From: Persicitalea jodogahamensis
Lineage (GTDB): Bacteria; Bacteroidota; Bacteroidia; Cytophagales; Spirosomataceae
Assembly: GCF_014651615.1 (NCBI RefSeq)
Contig: NZ_BMXF01000009.1
Location: 54,891 to 118,890, forward strand
Length of the DNA stretch: 64,000 bases
Reading direction: 5' to 3'
Below the pieces are notes generated by a model. The model did not search any database. It had not been told where the DNA came from and was given only the letters and a program-made list of their open reading frames with translations. The position numbers and the translations under genes were made by a program. Positions 1 to 7,847 of this stretch are shown one piece after another; position 1 is the first letter of the stretch; each line of letters opens with the position of its first letter.

Positions 1-54
1 CTAATCATGGTGTCTTTGTATGAAGGTGTGTTAATGTGACTGACTGGGGGCCTC

Positions 55-924
55 CTAAATGCGCTTGAAATTAGTGAATTCAAAAAGTCTAATCCCTGTT
101 TTTTTTTCAAACCAGTACAGCAGGCGGTCTTTCAAATCAAACTTCTTTTTGCTCAGATCCAGCTCCACCTGCCAGTCTTGCCGCGCGATGCGGTCGTGCA
201 TGACCGCGGGGTGTGGTTCGGTGAAGCGGGTGAGGGAATCGAATTGGGAATAGTCGAAGAAGTCTTCGCTGGCCAGCATTTTTTTCCATTCTTCCTCCTC
301 ATTCCAGAATCGCCCCACGTTTTTCATTTTCTTCTTCATCTGGGCGGGGCTTTTCACCCAACCGTAATGGTAAATTGCTGCGCCCGAGTGCCTGACGCGC
401 AGCTTGGCCTTTCCCTTGCGGAAACCCTGTGCGTCGCGGTAAGCCGAGATGGCCGGATCGAAGCGAACGATTCTGACCTCGTGGCGGTACCAGGTGCGGC
501 TGTCGCCGACGTAGTCGTAAGTACCATAAAAATGCAGGTAGTCGAATAGCAGCCCTTCCACTTCGGGGTTCCGGGCGTAGCGTTCACAATTCGCACGGAT
601 AGTGTCGTGGTACTTTTCATGAAGTACCTCATCGCCCTGGATGTAGAAAACCCAGTCGGCATCTGCGGGGAGTTGGCGGTAAGCCTTGTCGGTTTCGACG
701 GCCAGCACCTGACCGCCTTGTCGCAGGGACATATCCCACTCTGACCGCACGATGCGTAATTTGTCCGAGCCTATGGACTGGATCAATTCCAGCGTTCCGT
801 CATCACCCTGTCCGACGCTGACCAGCATCTCATCCACTACGGGAAGCACTGAGCGGATCGCCTCCACAACGGGGTAGTCATTGAGCAGGGCGTCCTTAAT
901 GATGGTGAAGCCGACGATCTTCAT
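55..924 (-). CDS. Glycosyltransferase, family 2-like
   Basis: A 289-residue protein that probably transfers a sugar from a nucleotide-sugar donor. The N-terminus (MKIVGFTIIKDALLNDYP) and the following segment containing VDEMLVSVGQGDDGT match the start of GT2-like enzymes, and WVFYIQGDEV near residue 92 occupies the place of the DxD-type metal/donor site. No signal peptide or membrane segment is visible, so it is probably cytoplasmic. A basic, aromatic C-terminal region follows. It is transcribed divergently from nrdB, and a TACTTTTG box lies 32-39 bp upstream of its ATG. Donor and acceptor cannot be told from the sequence. The family call is fairly safe; the exact role is open. Confidence 0.75.
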   Translation of the reverse strand: MKIVGFTIIKDALLNDYPVVEAIRSVLPVVDEMLVSVGQGDDGTLELIQSIGSDKLRIVRSEWDMSLRQGGQVLAVETDKAYRQLPADADWVFYIQGDEVLHEKYHDTIRANCERYARNPEVEGLLFDYLHFYGTYDYVGDSRTWYRHEVRIVRFDPAISAYRDAQGFRKGKAKLRVRHSGAAIYHYGWVKSPAQMKKKMKNVGRFWNEEEEWKKMLASEDFFDYSQFDSLTRFTEPHPAVMHDRIARQDWQVELDLSKKKFDLKDRLLYWFEKKTGIRLFEFTNFKRI

Positions 925-955
925 AGGCCGATGGAGGTTGGAAATAGCTTAAAGG

Positions 956-963
956 CAAAAGTA
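956..963 (-). promoter_or_regulatory. Candidate -7 box TACTTTTG for the glycosyltransferase gene
   Basis: On the minus strand the sequence fits the Bacteroidota -7 consensus TAnnTTTG, 32-39 bp before the ATG. No TTG or TTTG is found at the expected -33 spacing, so support is only partial. Confidence 0.35.
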
Positions 964-1099
964 AAGAGTTCGGGCCGCAAGTCCTGCTCCCAGTTTCATT
1001 TTCAAAGGTTTTTATTTTTTAAATCTATTGAGGGCTAAACAATTGCCTTTTCCAAAATAGAACTATTCCAAACAACTACCGCCCGGGAACCAAGCCAGC

Positions 1100-1130
1100 T
1101 TGAATTTCAGCGGGCATCGTTGTAGTTTTG
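1100..1130 (+). promoter_or_regulatory. Bacteroidota-type promoter of nrdB
   Basis: TTG at 1100-1102, a 20-bp spacer, then TAGTTTTG at 1123-1130. This fits the TTG-N19-21-TAnnTTTG pattern recognised by the Bacteroidota housekeeping sigma factor. It predicts transcription starting near 1137 and a leader of about 75 nt. The gap 925-1212 holds no obvious NrdR-box pair. Confidence 0.6.
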
Positions 1131-1212
1131 TTTATTCCAAAATACCGCTAACAATTCTGTTCGGCGTGCCGTTATACCTTCACTTTTTACATTACTAAAA
1201 TACCAAGGTTTC

Positions 1213-2211
1213 ATGTCACAAATAAGCAATACCCAACCAGAACCGCTTCTGATTGAAGATCCGCTGCGGTTTGTCCTTTTTCCTATCAAGCACCAGGATA
1301 TCTGGCAGATGTACAAACGCCACGAGGCGTCGTTCTGGACGGCGGAGGAAATCGACCTGGGGCAGGATATGAAGGACTGGAACAACCTGACCGACAATGA
1401 GCGGCATTTTGTCTCGCATATTCTGGCTTTCTTCGCGGCCTCCGACGGCATCGTGAACGAAAACCTGGCCATCAACTTCCTCAGCGAAGTCCAGTATGCC
1501 GAAGCCAAGTGCTTTTATGGATTTCAGATCGCGATGGAGAACATCCACTCCGAAACCTACTCGCTGCTGATCGATACGTACATCAAGGACCCCGCTGAGA
1601 AAGACCACCTGCTGCGGGCCATCGATACCGTTCCCTGCGTGCAGAAGAAAGCCGAATGGGCGTTGAAATGGATCAACAGTCCCGAATTCACCGAGCGCAT
1701 CATCGCCTTTGCGGCGGTGGAAGGTATTTTCTTCTCAGGTTCTTTCTGTTCCATATTCTGGTTGAAGAAGCGTGGCCTGATGCCGGGATTGTCGTTCTCC
1801 AACGAGCTGATTTCGCGTGACGAAGGACTACATTGCGAGTTTGCCTGTCTGCTGTACACGGATCACATCAAAAACAAACTACCTGAGGCGCGTGTCCTGG
1901 AAATCATGCTGGATGCCGTTGAAATCGAGAAGGAATTTATTTCCGAAGCTTTGCCCGTGTCGCTTATCGGCATGAACGCCGAGCTGATGAAGCAATATAT
2001 TGAGTTCGTTGCCGACTTCTGGCTCGAGCGGCTGGGCTGCGCCAAGCACTTTGGCTCTTCCAATCCTTTCGACTTCATGGAGTTGATCTCGTTGCCTGGC
2101 AAAACCAACTTCTTCGAGAAGCGGGTTGGGGAGTATCAGAAGGCAGGCGTCATGTCCGGTGTCACCGACAAGGAATCCGGGCACAAGATCGCATTTGACG
2201 AAGACTTTTAA
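1213..2211 (+). CDS. nrdB: Class Ia ribonucleotide reductase, small (radical) subunit
   Basis: R2 subunit that stores the di-iron tyrosyl radical used by the R1 subunit to make deoxyribonucleotides. The metal ligands are visible as D78, E109, H112, E170, E204 and H207, and the radical tyrosine as Y116 in [10 protein letters not shown]. The last residues, FDEDF, form the acidic aromatic tail that docks on R1. The sequence resembles eukaryotic R2 more than E. coli NrdB. Its 332 residues are a normal length for the family. The R1 gene is not beside it: the next gene, recX, is convergent. The start is the first ATG after the promoter at 1100-1130. Confidence 0.97.
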   Translation: MSQISNTQPEPLLIEDPLRFVLFPIKHQDIWQMYKRHEASFWTAEEIDLGQDMKDWNNLTDNERHFVSHILAFFAASDGIVNENLAINFLSEVQYAEAKCFYGFQIAMENIHSETYSLLIDTYIKDPAEKDHLLRAIDTVPCVQKKAEWALKWINSPEFTERIIAFAAVEGIFFSGSFCSIFWLKKRGLMPGLSFSNELISRDEGLHCEFACLLYTDHIKNKLPEARVLEIMLDAVEIEKEFISEALPVSLIGMNAELMKQYIEFVADFWLERLGCAKHFGSSNPFDFMELISLPGKTNFFEKRVGEYQKAGVMSGVTDKESGHKIAFDEDF

Positions 2212-2221
2212 ATTTTGGTGA

Positions 2222-2322
2222 AGGGTTAAAAGGTCAACGCATTGCCAATCACCGCAGTTGGAAAGCAGGTGTAGAACGCCGTTTGACGCTGTGGGGCACC
2301 CCGTTTTTGACCTTTTAACCCT
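2222..2322. repeat. Long-loop inverted repeat between nrdB and recX
   Basis: Perfect 16-bp arms AGGGTTAAAAGGTCAA (2222-2237) and TTGACCTTTTAACCCT (2307-2322) enclose a 69-bp loop. The right arm overlaps the last codons of recX. The loop contains AGAACGCCGTTTGAC (2273-2287), which recurs exactly at 26618-26632. It may act as a bidirectional transcription stop or be a small dispersed element. Confidence 0.6.
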
Positions 2323-2770
2323 CTTTTAAAATCCTCCACACCAGTTCGCTCTCATACCCCTTACTCAACGCGTAGCGTACGAGCTTTTGTTTGCGCTTGC
2401 GGGCATCGGACTCCGTGCGTTCCAGTTGTTGCTGCTTTTTCGCAAGTAAGTCTTTGAGGGTGTTTTCGTAGTCTGTTTCGCTGATTTCATCCATGCCCTG
2501 ATCGATGTTATAATCGGTCAGGCCGCGTCGGGAGAGTTCCTGTTTGATGCGCCTTTTTCCCCACTTTTTTTGTCTGAACTTACTACCCGCATAGGTTTTT
2601 GCGAAGCGCTCTTCGCTCAGGTAGTTCATTGAAATGAGTTCGGCAATAAGCTCGTCTGCTTCGTCCTCCTCCCATACCCCCCACTTTTTGAGCCGCTGCC
2701 GCACCTCGTCCTGAGTGCGCTCCTGGTAGGCGCAGTAGGAAGCGGCTTTCTGAAGTAAGAGACGATCCAT
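2315..2770 (-). CDS. recX: RecX-family regulatory protein
   Basis: A small helical protein of 151 residues. RecX proteins bind RecA filaments and modulate recombinase activity. The three-helix repeat architecture is recognisable: an N-terminal YCAYQERTQDEVRQRL segment, a central YLSEERFAKTYAGSKFRQ segment, then KKWGKRRIKQELSRRGL, which is the strongest family signature. The rest is rich in Lys, Arg and Gln. The gene is convergent with nrdB, and its last codons lie inside the inverted repeat 2222-2322. recA is not in the window. Length is normal for the family. Confidence 0.9.
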   Translation of the reverse strand: MDRLLLQKAASYCAYQERTQDEVRQRLKKWGVWEEDEADELIAELISMNYLSEERFAKTYAGSKFRQKKWGKRRIKQELSRRGLTDYNIDQGMDEISETDYENTLKDLLAKKQQQLERTESDARKRKQKLVRYALSKGYESELVWRILKEG

Positions 2771-2859
2771 TTTCCGGCGGTTGGCGATCAGCAGACAGCA
2801 ATCGGCTGTTGATTTCGCCCATGGGTTTTATGTATAAATTGCCGACAGCCGACGGCTAC

Positions 2860-3465
2860 TTAATCAAATCGGTTTCCGAAAGTAAAAGCGATACCCGCGT
2901 GCACGGTCAGGAACCGGGCCGATCTCTCGAAGTTAAGTTGCGTATTTCCTGCCTGATTTTTGCCCAAACCAATATTGTAAAGAGCTTCTGCCGTCACCAT
3001 CAAGCCCTGCGTAATGTCGAAGCCGATGCCAAGCTTGGGAGCCAGGCCAATGTTGTAGTCTTTCGTGCTGTCGTCATAAATATTTTGCCCATTGAATTTG
3101 AGGTCGGTGATCAGGGCTGAGCGGATGATGCCCGCCTCCATACCGACAAAAGGATGAAAATCGGTGTCCGTAATGTGGTATTCCACGGTGGCCATCATCG
3201 GAATTGTGATTGCCGTCAGTTTTCCATCGAGGCCTCCGTCGGTTTGGCCGATCGTCTCGGTGTAGGCCCGGACACGCGCGCCGACAGCCAGCTGGTAGTT
3301 GAAGTAATACTTGGCCTCCAGACCTCCTCCCCACAAACCGCTGCCCCCTGCCTCAGTGGGAATGCCGTAACCCAGGCTGGCTCCAGCACTCAACTGTGCC
3401 AGGACAGGCGCTCCAATCATCAGGCTTAAAACCAATGTTCCTAAATACCGCCCTGATTTCTTCAT
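2860..3465 (-). CDS. Secreted outer-membrane beta-barrel protein
   Basis: 201 residues with a signal peptide (MKKSGRYLG, a hydrophobic stretch, then VLAQ, cleavage after Ala). The mature part has alternating Gly- and aromatic-rich strands, for example ASLGYGIP, GGGLEAKYYF, FHPFVGMEAG, LAPKLGIGFDI and ending HAGIAFTFGNRFD. This is the pattern of the small 8-strand barrels of the OmpA-N/OmpW type common in Bacteroidota. It probably sits in the outer membrane; no substrate can be inferred. It is a single gene between recX and the divergent phosphoesterase. Confidence 0.75.
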   Translation of the reverse strand: MKKSGRYLGTLVLSLMIGAPVLAQLSAGASLGYGIPTEAGGSGLWGGGLEAKYYFNYQLAVGARVRAYTETIGQTDGGLDGKLTAITIPMMATVEYHITDTDFHPFVGMEAGIIRSALITDLKFNGQNIYDDSTKDYNIGLAPKLGIGFDITQGLMVTAEALYNIGLGKNQAGNTQLNFERSARFLTVHAGIAFTFGNRFD

Positions 3466-3602
3466 GGTTAGGCCAATTTTCTTGAAATTTGTCGTTAATT
3501 GTTTTTTTCAAAGAAACAGTGTGCCGCTCGGTTTTCCTATTTCTACGCCTATATGACAACCGAAAACCATTCTTCCCTGCTACTTTTTAATTTTTGCCCC
3601 TT

Positions 3603-4415
3603 ATGAAACTGGACCGTCGCAAACTTCTCAAACTTCTGCCTGCGCTCCCCGCAATTTCCTGGCTGAATCCGGCTGCCCGTGCCGCCACTATTCCTTTTAC
3701 GATGCGCTTCGCGGTGGCTTCGGACGGACACTATGGGCAGCCGGGCACTGAATTTGAGAAATTTCATACCGATGTGATCCGCTGGCTCAACCAGGAAAAG
3801 ATGCAAAAGGGCCTGGACTTTGCCATCTTTAACGGTGACCTGATCCATGACGAACCTACGCTGATGTATGACGTCAAGACCGCTTTCAAGCGGCTTGCCG
3901 TCCCGTTTTTTGTTACGCGTGGCAACCACGACCGCGTGGGCCTCGATGTGTGGGAAAGTACCTGGGGCTATCCGACCAACCATAGTTTTGCGCGTGGCGA
4001 ATACGCTTTCATACTCGGTGATACTTCCAACGAGAAAGGCGAGTACCTATGCCCCGACCCCGCTTGGTTGCGTGGCGAGATGGCCAAATATGAAAACAAA
4101 AAGGGCATCTTCGTTTTTCTGCACATCACGCCCGTCAAGTGGAGTCCCCAGGGCCGCGATTGCGAGGAAGTACGCGAACTCCTGGAAAAAACACCAAACG
4201 TCAAGGCCATCTTCCACGGCCATGAACACGATGAGGACGATCGGAAAATGAGTGGTGGCAAGCCTTTCTTTTATGATGGTCATTTTGGTGGCAGCTGGGG
4301 CACGACTTACAAAGGCTACCGTATTGTGGAGGTATACGAAGACGGAACCTGGCAATCGTATCAATACAACCCTACCGCTGCACCGATTCTGAACACGTTT
4401 GTGGGCAAAAGTTGA
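3603..4415 (+). CDS. Tat-exported calcineurin-like metallophosphoesterase
   Basis: A secreted phosphoesterase of 270 residues. The ATG at 3603 is preferred over an in-frame TTG at 3594 because it puts DRRKLLKLLPALP directly at the N-terminus as a twin-arginine signal, ending ARA before residue 28. The dinuclear metal site is complete: D41/H43 (SDGHYG), D79 (FNGDLIHD), N108/H109 (RGNHD), H174 (FLHITP) and H207/H209 (HGHEHD). The substrate is unknown; family members cleave phosphomonoesters or phosphodiesters. It stands alone and is convergent with tyrS. Export in the folded state would be consistent with metal loading in the cytoplasm. Confidence 0.85.
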   Translation: MKLDRRKLLKLLPALPAISWLNPAARAATIPFTMRFAVASDGHYGQPGTEFEKFHTDVIRWLNQEKMQKGLDFAIFNGDLIHDEPTLMYDVKTAFKRLAVPFFVTRGNHDRVGLDVWESTWGYPTNHSFARGEYAFILGDTSNEKGEYLCPDPAWLRGEMAKYENKKGIFVFLHITPVKWSPQGRDCEEVRELLEKTPNVKAIFHGHEHDEDDRKMSGGKPFFYDGHFGGSWGTTYKGYRIVEVYEDGTWQSYQYNPTAAPILNTFVGKS

Positions 4416-4463
4416 AATCAGGGGACGGAGAGTAAGCCGAATGCGGCAACTTTTTGTGCCTTC

Positions 4464-5774
4464 CTAAACTACCTTTACCAAATGGTTCTTCTTTCCTTTG
4501 GAGACCAGCACAAACCGATCCTGCAGTAAGTCGAATTCGCCGGGTGACTGTTCGGAGTCCGTTACCTTCACTTTGTTGATGCTTACCGCATTTTGCTTGA
4601 TGGCGCGGCGGGTTTCACCTTTCGAGGCATAAATTTCACCATTGGTGGTAGTCGAAAGCAAATCCGTGACCGTGTCGCAGCCCTCCCAGTCGGCGCGGCT
4701 GATTTCGGACTGCGGCACGCCGTCGAAAATCGTCTCGAACTCGTCAGCTTCGATCGTTTTCAGCGTGTCGAGCGTGGCTTTGCCGAAAAGTACCTCGGAA
4801 GCTTTGACGGCCAACCGATAATCGCGGGCAGAATGGACGCGCGTAGTCACTTCCTCGGCCAGGGCTTTCTGCATAATTCGCAGGTGCGGAGCCAGGGCAT
4901 GTTCAGCTTCCAGCGCCTCGATTTCGTCCTTGCTGTACAGGGTAAAAACGCGCAGCTGCCGGGGCGCATCTTCGTCCGATTGGTTGATCCAGAATTGATA
5001 GAATTGGTAAGGAGTAGTCATGGCGGGGTTGAGCCAGACATTACCCCCCTCACTCTTGCCAAACTTCGTACCATCTGATTTCGTGACGAGGGGCGTGGTG
5101 AGCGCAAAGGCCTTAAAGTACCCTTCGGCATCCCCTTCTTTGCGACGGATAAGTTCAGTGCCCGTAGTGATATTGCCCCATTGGTCGGAGCCACCCATTT
5201 GCAGGCGGACGCCCTTGTTCTTATAGAGCCAATAGAAATCATAGCCCTGCAGAAGCTGGTAGGAAAATTCGGTAAAGGAAATCCCGGTTTCTAGTCGTGT
5301 TCTGACCGAATCTTTGCTCGTCATGTAATTCACGGACAGGAATTTGCCCACTTCCCTCAGGAATTGCAGGAAGCCCATTTCCTTGAACCAATCGTAATTA
5401 TTGACCATTTCGGCAGAATTCTCACCGGAGTCGAAGTCCAGAAATGATTCCAGTTGCCTGCGGATGCCTTCCTGATTTAAACGAAGCGTTTCCTCCGATA
5501 GAAATGACCTTTCCGATGCCTTGAAAGACGGGTCGCCGATCATTCCGGTGGCTCCGCCAACCAGCGCAAGGGGCTTGTGTCCGGCGCGTTGAAAATGCAC
5601 CAGCAGCATAATCGTGGCCAGATTACCGATGTGTAGGGAAGCTGCCGTAGGGTCAAAACCGATGTATCCTACGGTCATCTGCTGACTTAATTGCTCCTGG
5701 GTGCCGGGCATGGCATCGTGTAGCATTCCCCGCCATGTGAGTTCGTCAATGAAATCAGTGTACTTTTTAGTCAT
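4464..5774 (-). CDS. tyrS: Tyrosyl-tRNA synthetase
   Basis: Charges tRNA-Tyr with tyrosine in the cytoplasm. The ATG at 5774 gives a 436-residue protein beginning MTKKYTDFIDEL, normal for TyrRS; a longer reading frame to 5852 has an atypical N-terminus and is rejected. The HIGH-type motif is SLHIGN at 46-51 and the KMSKS-type motif is KFGKS at 237-241, as in bacterial TyrRS. GGSDQWGN near 194-201 is the tRNA/tyrosine-binding signature. The C-terminal 70 residues form an S4-like RNA-binding domain ending in KGKKNHLVKVV. I see no T-box leader. It is convergent with the phosphoesterase. Confidence 0.97.
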   Translation of the reverse strand: MTKKYTDFIDELTWRGMLHDAMPGTQEQLSQQMTVGYIGFDPTAASLHIGNLATIMLLVHFQRAGHKPLALVGGATGMIGDPSFKASERSFLSEETLRLNQEGIRRQLESFLDFDSGENSAEMVNNYDWFKEMGFLQFLREVGKFLSVNYMTSKDSVRTRLETGISFTEFSYQLLQGYDFYWLYKNKGVRLQMGGSDQWGNITTGTELIRRKEGDAEGYFKAFALTTPLVTKSDGTKFGKSEGGNVWLNPAMTTPYQFYQFWINQSDEDAPRQLRVFTLYSKDEIEALEAEHALAPHLRIMQKALAEEVTTRVHSARDYRLAVKASEVLFGKATLDTLKTIEADEFETIFDGVPQSEISRADWEGCDTVTDLLSTTTNGEIYASKGETRRAIKQNAVSINKVKVTDSEQSPGEFDLLQDRFVLVSKGKKNHLVKVV

Positions 5775-6168
5775 AACTGCCAGAATGAAATTGGTTTTTT
5801 TATGGGCAACAAAGGTAAGCCGATTGTGGGATTGTAGCGAAATGACCCGCAAAAACGTGGGGAATTCCTCAGATACATGAATTTGAAAAGATTGAACGAT
5901 TTAAAGATTTTAAAATTGAATCATTCTAAATAGTACTTGGAGCTTAATCCTCGAAAGATGGTATAGTTATACTCATGTGGACAATACAGGCGTATTTGTT
6001 GAAATAGTACAACATGCGCATTAAAAACAATTGATGGGCACATGTGTCATTTACTGCATAGAGGTGAGACCGGTGATGGTCTTTTAATCCAAAATAGGAG
6101 GCCTGGCGTAGTTTTTTCATAAGTCCCAGTTCCAAACGAGTAAACAATTTTCAAAAACTTTCACAATT
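5775..6168. other. Intergenic region, no supported gene
   Basis: 394 bp between the divergent tyrS and first ferritin-like gene, AT-rich near 5880-5940. A minus-strand frame of about 67 codons at 5944-6147 has no recognisable motif or signal and is judged not to be a gene. The region presumably carries both promoters, but no strong TAnnTTTG box is seen on the plus strand. Confidence 0.5.
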
Positions 6169-6891
6169 ATGAACAAAACGACAGAAAGACTATCACTGAC
6201 CAACGGCTCTGAGGAGAATCCGGTAGTGGACGTGGTGAACCGTCGCTTCTTTTTACGGTCGGCCGGACTGGCTGCCGCAACCGGAGCTTTTTTCATGCAA
6301 TCATGCGTAAAGGATCACGATTTGGGCCCCGGGGGTGCAGGTGCAGTGAATTTGGGAACGGGTGATATCGGCATATTGAATTACGCTTACGCACTCGAGC
6401 AGCTGGAGGCAGCTTTCTACATTAAAGTGCTGGAAACTCCTTACGCGGGCATGACCGACATGGAAAGAAGCTTCCTGACCGACATCCGCGACCACGAGGT
6501 AGTTCACCGCGAATTTTTCAAAGCCGCTCTTGGTTCCGCAGCCATCATGGGTCTGTCGCCTAACTTTACTGCGATCGATTTCAATAGCCGGGCCAGTGTT
6601 TTGGGTACTGCTAAGGTGTTCGAAGATACAGGAGTTTCTGCCTACAACGGTGCGGGTATCCTGCTTGAAAATCCTACCTACCTACTTTTGGCCGGTAAGA
6701 TCGTATCGGTTGAAGCACGTCACGCTGCCATTATTCGCGATTTGCTCATGCCTAACACGATGAGTTTTGCCGGTGATGACATCATCGATATGAATGGCCT
6801 CGACTTATTGAAGCGTCCGGCTGATGTGTTGCCTGCAGTAGCACCATTCATCTACAATTCAATCGACGCGTCGGGTCTGCCCAAGCCTTGA
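6169..6891 (+). CDS. Tat-exported ferritin-like di-iron lipoprotein (first of a pair)
   Basis: 240 residues. The N-terminus carries NRRFFLRSAG (Arg 25-26) as a twin-arginine motif followed by a lipobox ending MQSC (Cys 46), so it is probably exported folded and lipid-anchored. The core is the Ferritin_2-type four-helix bundle with a full set of carboxylate-bridged di-iron ligands: Glu 77 or 80 in helix A, E110xxH113 in helix B, E152 in FEDTG of helix C, and E182xxH185 in VEARHA of helix D. The family occurs in desiccation- or stress-related proteins; its reaction is not established. It is followed after 37 bp by a paralogue, and both probably share one transcript. Confidence 0.85.
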   Translation: MNKTTERLSLTNGSEENPVVDVVNRRFFLRSAGLAAATGAFFMQSCVKDHDLGPGGAGAVNLGTGDIGILNYAYALEQLEAAFYIKVLETPYAGMTDMERSFLTDIRDHEVVHREFFKAALGSAAIMGLSPNFTAIDFNSRASVLGTAKVFEDTGVSAYNGAGILLENPTYLLLAGKIVSVEARHAAIIRDLLMPNTMSFAGDDIIDMNGLDLLKRPADVLPAVAPFIYNSIDASGLPKP

Positions 6892-6928
6892 TCATTCTTT
6901 CAACCCAAAACACATTTAACGAGATACT

Positions 6929-7723
6929 ATGAATATTTTCAAAATAATTGACGAAATCCAGCAGGTGGACGGCGACGCGGTTGAGCGTCTTCAGCATGCC
7001 TCCCGCCGCAGTTTCATGACGAAGTTCAGCCGGTCTATGGCTGCTGCCGCTGTACCCGCAGCCATGGGTACTATTTTCAATAAAGCCTATGCTTTCACGC
7101 CTGGTGCTATCGACGTGTTGAAGTTTGCTCTTACGCTTGAGTACCTGGAAGAGGAGTTCTACGTAAAGGGTACCAGCGCTGCCGGTCTTATCCCAGCGGA
7201 GTACGGTGTCGTTTTCAATCAAATTAAAAAGCACGAGAGCCAGCACGTCAACTTCCTGAAGACTGCCCTTGGTGCAGCTGCCCCTGCCAAGCCTACTTTC
7301 GACTTTACGGCAAAAGGTGCGTTCGCCGACGTGTTCACTAAGTTTGACACTTTCGTTTTCCTTTCGCATGCCTTTGAAGACACGGGCGTTCGCGCGTACA
7401 AAGGTCAGGCAGGGAATCTGATGGCGAAGGAAGATGAGCCTCTTCTGGATTATGCCCTGCAAATCCACTCAGTGGAAGCACGGCACGCGGCTAAGGCGCG
7501 CTACATATTGTCTACTATTCGTGGCAATACCAGAATCAAGCCTTGGATTTCACTGAATGAGGGATCACCAGTGGAAGTCTATGCCGGTGATGACAACACA
7601 GTGCAAGGTGGTACAGACATCACCGGAATCGGTGGCAAGTCACTTGACGCAGTTACGGAGGCGTTCGATGAGCCGCTTACCAAAGATGCAGTACTGGCCA
7701 TTGCCGGTATGTTTATCGTGTAA
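6929..7723 (+). CDS. Tat-exported ferritin-like di-iron protein (second of a pair)
   Basis: 264 residues, a divergent paralogue of the preceding gene. The Tat motif SRRSFMTKF (Arg 26-27) precedes an Ala-rich hydrophobic stretch; there is no lipobox, so the product is probably soluble in the periplasm, unlike its lipid-anchored partner. Di-iron ligands are again complete: Glu 71/74, E103xxH106, E150 in FEDTG and E183xxH186 in VEARHA. The C-terminal 70 residues (ISLNEGSPVEVYAGDDN onward) lie outside the bundle. It ends just before a strong palindromic terminator at 7746-7794. The two proteins could form a heteromeric complex; that is inference. Confidence 0.85.
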   Translation: MNIFKIIDEIQQVDGDAVERLQHASRRSFMTKFSRSMAAAAVPAAMGTIFNKAYAFTPGAIDVLKFALTLEYLEEEFYVKGTSAAGLIPAEYGVVFNQIKKHESQHVNFLKTALGAAAPAKPTFDFTAKGAFADVFTKFDTFVFLSHAFEDTGVRAYKGQAGNLMAKEDEPLLDYALQIHSVEARHAAKARYILSTIRGNTRIKPWISLNEGSPVEVYAGDDNTVQGGTDITGIGGKSLDAVTEAFDEPLTKDAVLAIAGMFIV

Positions 7724-7745
7724 AAGCACCGATAAGGTAGTTTTT

Positions 7746-7794
7746 TAAAATGAGAAAAGGCGAAGCACTTAGTGCTTCGCCTTTTCTCATTTTA
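7746..7794. terminator. Bidirectional terminator, 24-bp arms
   Basis: Perfect palindrome with arms 7746-7769 and 7771-7794 around a single central T; the core is AAAAGGCGAAGCACT and its complement. It ends in A- and T-runs on the two sides, so it can stop the ferritin-like transcript and the convergent dehydrogenase transcript. Confidence 0.85.
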
Positions 7795-7847
7795 TCCGGG
7801 TTCTACCTTGCTCAAAGCTTTTGATAGGCACCCGCCGATAAGATTGA

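Noticed and set aside
5944..6147. 67-codon minus-strand frame between tyrS and the ferritin-like gene
   Set aside because: No signal, motif or clean promoter; the sequence looks non-coding.
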